A model generated the notes under the pieces. That model saw only the letters and a list, made by a program, of their open reading frames with translations, had not been told where the DNA came from and searched no databases. A DNA stretch of 64,000 nt from Posidonia oceanica (Eukaryota > Streptophyta > Magnoliopsida > Alismatales > Posidoniaceae): positions 76,138,001 to 76,202,000 of the forward strand of contig JAZBRS010000075.1 in NCBI GenBank assembly GCA_037176725.1. Reading direction: 5' to 3'. Positions 53,094 through 62,128 of this stretch are shown here, in pieces (the stretch's first letter is position 1; each line of letters opens with the position of its first letter). The translations under genes and the position numbers were made by a program.

Positions 53094-53209
53094 GTTGGAC
53101 GCTGGAGCAGGAGGCATCCAACGTTGGACGCCAGCACAGGGCGTGTCCAATATTGGACGCTGCCACAGGATGCGTCCAATGTTGGACGTTGCCTATTCCA
53201 GCGTACAAC
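53094..53209. repeat. Two adjacent palindromic modules (A2 LTR)
   Basis: GTTGGACGC, GCATCCAAC, GTTGGACGC, GCGTGTCCAAT, then ATTGGACGC, GCGTCCAAT, GTTGGACGT and GCGTACAAC. Confidence 0.88.
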
Positions 53210-53417
53210 ATGCTCAGTTGGCAAAGACTGCAAATGGGCTTGGGATTAGGTTTAGGAAGGCTTGAACATGTGCAAAAAGGCTTGGGTTAAGGCTTGGAGG
53301 GTTGGATAAGGTTTTGGGCTAGAAAAGGGGCTAGGAAAAAGAATGCCATTCCAGAGTCCACACGAGCCTGCGAAAGAAAACAACCAACTCCCAGGCTGTC
53401 AAAATGGGGTGTCTACA

Positions 53418-53431
53418 GATGCCCCTCCCTG
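53418..53431 (-). other. Polypurine tract of A2
   Basis: Minus strand CAGGGAGGGGCATC directly before the LTR start at 53417; similar to the B tract AAGGAGGGGCAATC. Confidence 0.88.
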
Positions 53432-53829
53432 AACGAGGTCAAGCGTAGCGAGACCGCTGCTCAGGGTAGACAAGACACCCTACCTGACGCCGGCAGGAGC
53501 GCAAAAGACTGTAGGCGCGAGTCATTCACCCGGTGGATGCACCGGAAAACATGACTCAAAGCCACAATGCAGATGCAAATGCGAATGCAGATGCAGATGC
53601 AATGCATGCCGATGCAGCTATTTACCATGCAATGCTGTTAGAAGAAAGCGGTGCTAATGCAGAAGGGATGCAAAGGAAGCTGTAATGCAAAGCGGGAGTT
53701 CGGGGGTTAGTCCGAGCTCACAAAAAAAATGCCTGACAAGACTGACGGGCTTGGCATCTGAGCAGTTAGGGCTGCTAGCCCAACAAGCAGAAGGGGTAGA
53801 CAATTGGACGGCTGTTGACCGAGCAGTTA
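53432..53829 (-). other. A2 sequence between purine tract and hairpin array
   Basis: Non-coding. It includes a degenerate hexamer run of gcagat/gcaaat words at 53568-53620, and two near copies of gagcagttagggctgc at about 53758 and 53820. Confidence 0.6.
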
Positions 53830-55834
53830 GGGCTGCCAGCTCGCAGGGAAACATGAACAGCTTGCCCTCGCCTGAGGAAGCAAGCAAGAAAGAGAAAGGG
53901 GGCAGGCAAGCATGGGCATCGTCTGCACGGTGCGAAGCCACGCAAGGGCTGATCCTCACATGAGGATACAGGGCAGGACTCTGAGCATACAGGGTTCGAG
54001 AAGAGCTTGTCCTCGCCCGAGGAAGCAACCAAGAAAAGGAAAAAGGGCTTGTCCTCGTCCGAGGAAACAAGCAGGAGGGAAAGAAGAAAGAGGCTTGTCC
54101 TCGCCCGAGGAAACAAGCAAGCGGGATTCCATCCGCATGGAGGGGAGTCACGTGAAACGAAAAAAGGCTTGTCCTCGCCTGAGGACAAGCAAGAAAGGAA
54201 AAAGACTTGTCCTTGCCCGAGGACAAGTAGGAAAGGAAAGGGGGAGGGCAAGCGTGGGCATCGTCCGCACGGAGCGAAGCCACACAAGGGCTGATCCTCG
54301 CACGAGGATACAGGGCAGGACTCCGAGCATACGGGGTCCAAGAAGAGCTTGTCCTCGCTCGAGGAAGCAAGCGCGGTCTCCGTGCGAACGGAGACGGCAA
54401 ATGCTTGTCCTCGCCCGAGGAAGCAAGCGGGGGATTCCACGCGGACGGAATCCGAAAGGGGGCTTGTCCTCACCCGAGGAAGCAAGCAGCAGTCTGATCC
54501 TCACCCGAGGGGACAGACAGGGGACTTCGTCTGCATAGAGCAAAGTCACCAAGGGGCTCGTCCCCGGCCAGGGAAACAAGCGGGAGGGAAAGAAGAAAGA
54601 GACTTGTCCTCACCCAAGGAAACAAGCGAGCGGGACCCCGTCTGCACGGAGGGAAGTCACGCAAAAAGGAAAAAAGGCTTGTCCTCGCCTGAGGAAACAA
54701 GCAGGAGGGGAAGAAGAAAGAGGCTTGTCCTCGCCCGAGGAAGCAAGCGGGCGGGACTCGGTCCGCACGGAGCAGAGCTGCGCAAAAAGGAAAAAGGCTT
54801 GTCCTCACCTGAGGTCAAGCAAGAAAGGAAAAAGACTTATCCTCGCCCGAGGATAAGCAGGAAAAGAAAGGACGCAGGCAAGCATAGGCATCGTCCGCAC
54901 GGAACGAAGCCACGCAAGGGCTGATCCTCGCATGAGGATACAGGGCAGGACTCCAAGCATACGGAGTCCGAGAAGAGCTTGTCCTCGCCCGAGGAAGCAA
55001 GTAGGGGGCACGTACGCTTATCCTTGGTCAAGGAATAAGTGGGCCTGATCCTCGCCCGAGGAACAGGGAAACTCCATCCGCGCGGAGCTGCGCAAGGCTT
55101 GTCCTCACCCGAGGAAGCAAGCAGGTCTGATCCTTGCCCAAGGAAACAGACAGGGGCTCTATCTACACAGAGCCAAGCAGGGCTTGTCCTTGCTCGAGGA
55201 AGCAAGCAGAAAGGAAAAGAAAAGGCTTGTCCTCGCCCGAGGAAGCAAGCAAGCGGAACTCTGTCCGCGCGGAGTGGAGTCGCGCAAAAAAGGAAAAAGG
55301 CTTGTCCTCGCACAAGGAAACAAGCAGGAGGGGCAGAAGAAAGAAGCTTGTCCTCACCCAAGGAAGCAAGCGGGCGGGACTCCATCCACATGGAGTAGAG
55401 CCACACGAAAAGGAAAAAGGCTTGTCCTCGCCCGAGGACAAGCAAGTAAGGAAAAAGACTTATCCTTGCCTGAGGATAAGCAGGAAGAGAAAGGAGGCGG
55501 GCAAGCGTAGGCATCGTTCACACGGAGCGAAGCCACGCAAGGGCTGATCCTCACACGAGAATACAGGGCAGGACTCCGAGCATACGGGGTCCGAGAAGAG
55601 CTTGTCCTCGCCCGAGGAAGCAAGCAAAAAAGAAGAAAGGCTTGTCCTCGCCCGAGGAAACAAGCGGGAGGGAAAGAAGAAAGAGGCTTGTCCTCACCCG
55701 AGAAAGTAAGCAAGCGGGACCCCGTCCGCACAGAGGGAAGTCACACGAAACGGAAAAAAGGGCTTATCCTCGCCCGACGACAAGCAAGAAAGGGAAAAGA
55801 GAGAGCGATACCAGAGAGCAGCTAAAAAGATGCC
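53830..55834. repeat. Hairpin satellite-like array in A2 3' region
   Basis: Dozens of units with the stem CTTGTCCTCG, loop CC, CGAGG(A)ACAAG, spaced 40-70 bp; many have gaagcaag instead of gacaagc on the right. Larger blocks starting gcaagggctgatcctc recur near 53943, 54287, 54914 and 55537, i.e. roughly 343, 627 and 623 bp apart, so there is a higher-order repeat. Long frames on both strands are a consequence of the repetition. Confidence 0.92.
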
Positions 55835-56329
55835 CTGGTATCAGGGATGATACCAGGGGACAGCCGAAGCGCCTCAAGTATCAAAAGCAAAGAAAAGAAA
55901 TGCAGACAAAACTAACGCGTTTGCCAAGCGAACAATTGGGGATGCCACCCCAGAATGACCTGGGCAAATGCAGTTGCGGCGATGCACGGATCTTGCAGAG
56001 GTTCTTGCGTGCATGTTGACTGTAGGGGGAGTTTTGCTGCAACTTTCTTGCTGGGGCTGCGGGTTGCATGGTGCTTGTAGGAGGCACTGTTCTAGAACTC
56101 TTGCGAAGCTACTTTAGGTTGTTTGCATGGGCCAATGCTCTGAAGTGCTTGATGCAGGCCCTACGACATTCTGGCGGGAACAGATACGCAATAAGCAAGG
56201 CATGCAACACAAACAAATGGCGTGAAATGTCTTTGTATTGAGTGAATCTCTGGTTACACACCTCTGGTAGGCCAAAAAGGTACAGCATGATTCAAGAAAA
56301 GCTATACAAGCAAACAACTGCATAGACGC
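55835..56329 (-). other. A2 spacer between ORF3 and hairpin array
   Basis: About 500 bp without a recognised gene; it would contain the 3' flank of ORF3. Confidence 0.5.
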
Positions 56330-57535
56330 CTAGTTATGTCGGGCCTTCTTTGCTTGGCGGGAGTCAGGGAACTGAGGGGTGCCAGGAGGCATCTCGTTGA
56401 GGGGCCAGAGTCCCTGCACCTCAGTGACATACTCAGAAGTACATCTTAAGCCCTTCACGGCTGCTATGTCTGTAGACTTCTCCCCGTGCCGCATTAGGTC
56501 TGCTAGCACTGTTGTGGATGCTGTTGTGCTGAGAGGGTAAGCTTGTGTGAGCCTGGGTGCGGTGCTATCGATGATGGCGCCCTGCCGGTAGCCGAACTGC
56601 CGCATAACCCGGATAGGGTGGTACTCCACACCCCCGGTGAATCCTAGCAGTACTACGAGCCGCGTATCGCGAGCATCGAAGAAGACAGTGAAGGGCTCTA
56701 CTGCGGATGGGATGATTCGCCAAGTTATTGCATCATCCATCAGCTCAGACAGCTTCTGATACTCCTCTGGCATGCTCTTGATAGTTCTTGCATGACCATT
56801 GCTACAGTATGTTTCAATAGCATGCCTCTGAGGGCGCAGGAGGTCCATCTCCAGGTGTGCAGCTAGCCAGATTTGCACAAGTACTCCGCAACCGTGGAAC
56901 TGGTGGCAGCGGTGTACCACATGGTCCAGCCTGCGGTACATTTCTGCAAGGACGACTAGTGCCAGGTCAATCTACCGGGTCACCACTGCAAGTGCAATCT
57001 CGGCAATCTCGATTGCAACTGTCATCTTGCCATGCCTGAAGATCAGCTCTCCCAGAAAGCAGGTGACGAATCCCTGGAGCCACAACTCGTCTCCGAGTTC
57101 AGCGCGCCTTTCCATAACTGCGTCAAAGTATGCTAGGCGAAGCAGGGGCGTGGGCTCGCTGGTGCAGATTAATCTTTACTGGCAGCCTTTGGCAGAGAGC
57201 TCAGTCGGCTGGCTCAGGACCGCAGTATATCCATCGCACCTCATAAAGACTGGAGGTCCCATAATCTTAGAAAAGCCGTAGATCCGGCGCACCTCCTCAA
57301 GCGTAGGAGTCAGCTCTGTCCTGCCGAAGCGGAAGACATGATGTGCTGGCTTCCAGAATCTTGCTGCAGTGCAGAGGAGATGTCGGCTTACTTCAACATC
57401 TGCTGCCTTCAGGAGCTTGGAAGGGATACCGCATGTGCGCAGCTTCTCGCGATCAACTTCAGTGAGTTTGCCAACCCACTCTCGTAGAGTATCTGAGCAG
57501 TGCATGGGAGTGACTAGAGTAGAATAACCCATCAC
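56330..57535 (-). pseudogene. A2 ORF3: sense-strand PMD/DUF7745-like protein
   Basis: One minus-strand frame of about 400 codons (MMGYSTLVTPMHCSDTL to SRQAKKARHN) with stops at 57178-57176 (TAA) and about 56977 (TAG). ARFWKPAHHVFRFGRTELTPTLEEVRRIYGF has the PMD-type pattern of an aromatic-W, FRFG, then E-x-TPTLEEV. Then LWLQGFVTCFLGELIF, EMYRRLDHVVHRCHQFHGCG and VQIWLAAHLEMD, which fit the DUF7745/PMD-like group as I know it. It sits between integrase and the hairpin array and is read in the same direction as pol, unlike the antisense PMD genes of B. Function unknown. Confidence 0.75.
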
Positions 57536-59071
57536 AGGAGTGTAAGTGCAGGCTGCTGGTACAAAAACCTCAGGTACCTGTGATCAGAGTTACAATTCAT
57601 GAGATCAGGTATAAGCATACAACCACTGGCTAGTAAAGATCCAGATTTCAAAAGCTAACAAAGCAGTTCAGCAGATTTAACAGTTAGCATTCAGAGTGCA
57701 GATATTTAAACACATTCAGACTAAGACAACTTTGCTGGGGCAGGTGGTTGGTCGGAGCTCTGGACCAGTGCAGCTTGAAGAAGGTCGGCGCATGCTTGGT
57801 AGAAGTACTTTCTCAACGTCGGGCCAAGTTTTGCAGAGCGGGAAGATAGAAAGAAAGGAAGGACTTATGCTATGCACGCATGCATGGCTCATGCTTGGTA
57901 TGCGAAGGTATGTGCATGGTTTATGGTAGATGCTATAGATGTATGCATGATTTTTGCTTATATGCTGTAGCCTTCAGCATATGGAGTGCTTAGTGCCTGC
58001 TGTAGAGGAAGAGAGGGGTCCTTGACTCACTAGACTCTACTCAAACTCTTAACTTGCTGGTGGCACTCAGGCAAGGGTTATTTGCAGTGCGTGGGTGGTG
58101 GGTGGTGAGGACAGGCTCCAGGCCAAACTCCCAAGGACCTACACCTACTCTTTTGCATCGTTTTGCTCTCTCATAGGCGTGTAGGTTTCCCCTATCCCTA
58201 ACTTGGAGGCAATGGGCACCCAGTTGGAGCTGGGGAGCTGCTTGCTAGTTTTTAAAGGCTTTACAGGATTTGTGGATTCCCTAGGCGCAAACTTTTGCTC
58301 ATCTCTAAGACAGGTAAGGGATGGGATTGTGTTGCTTGCTTTTTCCTTTTTTCTTTTTGGGGCTAACTTTTGTCTTTGCTCCTCCCTTTTTTGCTTCTTT
58401 TTTGCTTTCTTTTTCTCTCTTTTTTGCTTTGCTTTTTCTTTTCTTCTTTGTTCTTTTCTCTTTTTCTTTTGCAAGCTTCTGCTATCCCAGGCTTAGAGGT
58501 AATGGGCGCTGGGGTTTTGAAGTGGGTTTGGGGCTCCTAGGTGCTAAGTGATGGACCATCTCCGAAGCAGTTTGAAGGGACAAGGTTATGCTACATGCCT
58601 CTATCTCTAGGGTCTGCTTCTGCCTTCGTCTTCTGTTTGCTTTTTCTTTTATGCCCATGCTCAGACATATTCTTTTGTGGCTCACGTTCTTGCTCACACC
58701 CTAGCATTTTATCTCCCTCGGGAGGTGCAAGTCCTAAGAGGTTTGATTATTTCGCCTGTTCTTATTTGAAGGGTGGCTCCATCACTAGCTAAGACGCCTA
58801 AGTAGTGTCAGGTGAGGCAAGATAGACTCCTTCCATAGCAGGCAAGCACATCCGATTTCATCATCGGGCCGGATGCAATGCATGATTTTTGCTGGGAATT
58901 ATTGATTTTTTTTTTTGCTGGAGATATGTTGAAAGAGATAGCAATGCGAAGATATATGCAGAGAGTGTGGGAATGCAAGGGACAAGATAGGAATGCAGAA
59001 GGATATACAAGGAAAATAGGGGAATGCAAAGGACAGGATGGAAGAGAATGCTCTGCAAGGCAGGGGCCAGT
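57536..59071 (-). other. A2 spacer between integrase and ORF3
   Basis: Non-coding. It holds a T-rich run of cttttttgctt words at 58335-58470 and short near repeats such as taatgggc/caatgggcacc near 58210 and 58500. An acceptor-like GATCACAG on the minus strand near 57578 could belong to an ORF3 exon, unproven. Confidence 0.55.
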
Positions 59072-60399
59072 CTACTGATAGTACTTCTTGAGATAGCATG
59101 CGTTAACCGGCTCTGACTGCCCAGTCTGGTCCATGTCCTCAAGAATTGCTGCGCTGCCTGAGAATGCCTGCTTGACCACAAAGGGGCCACACCAGTTGGG
59201 TCGGAATTTGCCCCGACCGTCAGGCAAGTGGATGGCTCGCAAGACAAGGTCCCCTGGCTGAAAGCTCCTGGGCCACACCTTTTTCAGGTATGCTCTTGCC
59301 ATCCGCTTCTGGTAGCAGCAAGCGTTATGAATTGCTTGCAATCTGCACTCATCAATCAGGTTGAGTTGGGCGTAGCGGTGCTCGACCCATTTTGCCTCTT
59401 CCAGCTCTGCCTCTCGCAGGATTCACAGCGAAGGGATCTCTACTTCGACAGGTAGCACTGCCTCCATGCCATATGCCAGCGAATATGGGGTGGCTCCTGT
59501 CGAGGTCCGCACTGATGTCCTGTACGCCTAGAGCACATGTGGGAGCTTGTCATGCCAGTCTTTGTGGGTTTCTGCCATCTTCTTCATTATCTTCACAATG
59601 TTTTTGTTGGCAAACTCTACTGCTCCATTCATCTGCGGCCGATATGGCGAGGATCTATGATGCTTGATCTGATGCTTCTGCAGGTATTCCTCGATCCTCT
59701 TTGCAATGAAGTTCGAGCCATTGTCAGAGATGATTGCATGCGGGACCCCATATCAGGTGACAATGTTGTTTCTGATAAACCTCTCTATCACCACAGCTGT
59801 GACCGCCTTGTAGGAGGCTTCCTCCACCCACTTAGTGAAATAATCTATCGCTACCAAGATGAAGCGATGGCCATTTGATGCAGCAGGGTGTATAGCATCG
59901 ATGACATCCATCCCCCAGGTGGAGAAGGGCCATGGCGAGGACATGTTATGCAATTCCTGCGGGGGTGCGTGCATAAGATTACAATGGATTTGGCAGTTGT
60001 GGCATCTACGCACAAACTGGCAGCAGTCTGCCTCCATGGTTGACCAGAAGTAGCCTTGCAACATGATTTTCTTGACTAGCAGCACACCATTCATATGTGG
60101 ACCACAAGTCCCTGTAGGAACTTGGAGTATAAGCGCGTCGACCTCTTGCTTGCTTAGGCAGTGCAGGAGCATCTGACTGTATGATCTTCTGTATAACTGC
60201 CCTGCCCCTAACACATATTTTGACGCGAGACGCGTCAAAGTTCTTCTATCTGCTGCTGAAGTGCCAGGCGGGTGGCTGCTAGACTCGAGGAAGGCTTTGA
60301 TATCATAATACCAAGGCTGCTCTTCCACCAGATCTGCCTCCTCTATGCTCATGCAGTGCGCTGGCTGCTCCATGCATGTAACTGATACATCCACTGCTC
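59072..60399 (-). pseudogene. Integrase of element A2
   Basis: Single minus frame shared with RT: zinc domain MNGVLLVKKIMLQGYFWSTM and CHNCQIH (about 59990-60010), core GMDVID (first Asp, about 59900), IISDNGSNF (second Asp, about 59705-59730), NGAVEFANKN (Glu, about 59605-59630), then [30 protein letters not shown] and NACYLKKYYQ at the stop 59072. Interrupted by TGA near 59755 (CGA in type) and TAG near 59530 (TGG in type). All three catalytic residues are retained, in contrast to B. Confidence 0.93.
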
Positions 60400-60877
60400 G
60401 GTCCTCAGGTATACTGAGTCAGGACGCCAAGGTTGCTAATGCATCTGCATATGCGTTCCTTGCTCTGTTCATATACGAGAAGCGGATGCTTGCAAACTGT
60501 TCTATCAGCTTCAGCAGGTGTTCGTGATATGGCACTAACTTTGGATCCTTTGTTCTCCAATCGCCATTCACTTGGGAAATCACCAGCATGGCGTCGCTGT
60601 GTACATGTAGCTTCTGCGTCTCATGCTCGAGCGTGACCTTCAATCCCAGAATTCATGCTTCATATTCTGCTGCATTATTAGTGCATTTGAAGGTCAGCTT
60701 CCTTGCAAAGGGGATCATCTGCCCCTGCGGTGTGGTCAGCACCGTGCTTATGCCTTGACCCTTCTTGTTGACAGCGCCATCAAAGTACAACTGCCAGTGC
60801 TCTGAGTCTTCAAGGTCCTGCTTAGAGTCCTCCATTGCGAAAAGGATGTCTTCATCCGGGAACTGTGTCTGTAGAGG
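60400..60877 (-). pseudogene. Archaeal-like RNase H (aRNH) of element A2
   Basis: LYFDGAVNKKG (about 60765-60797), NNAAEYEA (about 60655-60680), VHSDAMLVISQV (about 60570-60605) and YADALATLAS (about 60420-60450) give the four acidic positions. One TGA at about 60656 follows EYEA, and TAG at about 60418 ends the fragment, leading to integrase in the same frame. Confidence 0.92.
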
Positions 60878-62128
60878 CTAGTATTCAGGCAAAGGAAAGT
60901 CTGCAAGGTGATCTGCCATGGCTTGGCCCTTCATGGCTCGCTGCGTGACAAAGGTGATGTCGTATTGAGACAACAATATCTGCCACTTAACGCATCTGCC
61001 TACCATTGCTGGCTTTTGGAAGAGGAACTTGATGGGGTCATGTCGGCATAGAAGCCGGACTGGATACGCCATCATGTAATGTCTCAGCTTCTGTGCAGCC
61101 CAGAAGAGGGATAAGCAAGTCTTCTCCATTGTGCTATACCTGGCTTCGCAATCATTGAATTTCTTGCTCAGGTAGTAAATTGCATGCTCCTTCCTACTAG
61201 ATTCATTATGCTGGCCCAAGACGGCACCCATGGAATGCTGGGTGGTAGAGAGGTAGAGAAGCAGAGGTCTCCCCAGCGTGGGAGGGACCAACACAGGAGG
61301 CTTCGTCAAAAGCTGCTTAATCTTGTCAAAGGTGGCCTGGCACTCTTCGCTCCAGTTAATCTGTGCATTCTTCTTCAGGAGCTTGAAGATCGGTTCGCAT
61401 ATAGGCATGAGCTGTGCAATGAACCGACTGATATACTGCAGGCGTCCGAGCAGGCCTCGGATTTCTTTCTCTGTCCTGGGAGGTGGCATATCCACGATGG
61501 CTTTTGCTTTCATCGAGTCCACTTCAATCCCCCTCTGGCTAACAATGTAGCCTAGGAGCTTGCCAGAAGATACCCCGAATACGCATTTGCTGGGGTTAAG
61601 GCGCAGCTTGTACTTTCTTAAGCGGTCAAAGAGCTTCCTTAAGCAGGCAAGGTGATCCTCAGGCTCTTTGATCTTGGCAATCATATCATCCACGTATACC
61701 TCAACTTCTTGTTGCATGAGGTCATGGAAAAGTGTAGTCATGGCCCTCTGATAGGTTGCGCCAACATTCTTCAACCTGAATGGCATAACTTGGTAGCAGA
61801 AAACACCCCAAGGGGTGATGAATGATGTTTTCTCCATATCTTCTTCTACCATTCTGATTTGGTTATAGCCAGAGAAGCCATCCATGAAAGAAAGCATTTT
61901 GTGCCCTGCAGTGTTGTCGACTAGGACGTCAATGTGCGGTAGGGGAAAATCATCCTTAGGACTCGCCTTGTTTAGGTCCCGATAGTCGATGCACATGCGG
62001 ACTCGTCCATCTTTCTTGGGCACTGGGACGACATTTGCAAGCCACTCAGGGTATAGGACGACCTTGAGGAAGTTAACACCGTGCTGCTTCATGATCTCCT
62101 CCTTGATCATAAGTAGCCACTACAGTCG
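60878..62128 (-). pseudogene. Reverse transcriptase and Ty3 RNase H of element A2
   Basis: An uninterrupted 410-codon stretch: KEEIMKQHGVNFLKVV, CIDYRDLNKASPKDDF, FMDGFSGYNQIRMVEED, MPFRLKNVGATYQRAM and an intact YVDDMIAKIK (about 61672-61705), then NPSKCVFGVSSGKLLGY and RPLLLYLSTTQHSMG. The RNase H lacks the Asp of the active motif, as in B. It ends with TAG at 60878-60880. Two nonsense codons at its start (TGA at 62129-62131 and TAG about 62121) separate it from the linker frame, which is in phase. The best-preserved RT of the window. Confidence 0.97.

Larger units (their letters stand above)
49994..53417 (-). mobile_element. 3' LTR of element A2 (Tat/Ogre-type), 3424 bp
   Basis: Plus strand tgtag at 49994 to ctaca at 53417. 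The minus-strand start shares TGTAGACACCCCATTTTGACAG with A1, and a purine tract lies at 53431-53418. 49994-50600 is homologous to A1 676-1290. The middle carries at least seven palindromic modules, absent from the A1 LTR, and a degenerate aaaacggtgc repeat at 50640-50900. Inserted in B''. Confidence 0.93.

Noticed and set aside
53654..55731. Many long frames on both strands (for example 248 and 236 codons)
   Set aside because: All lie in the hairpin tandem array and have repetitive compositions; no start context or domain.
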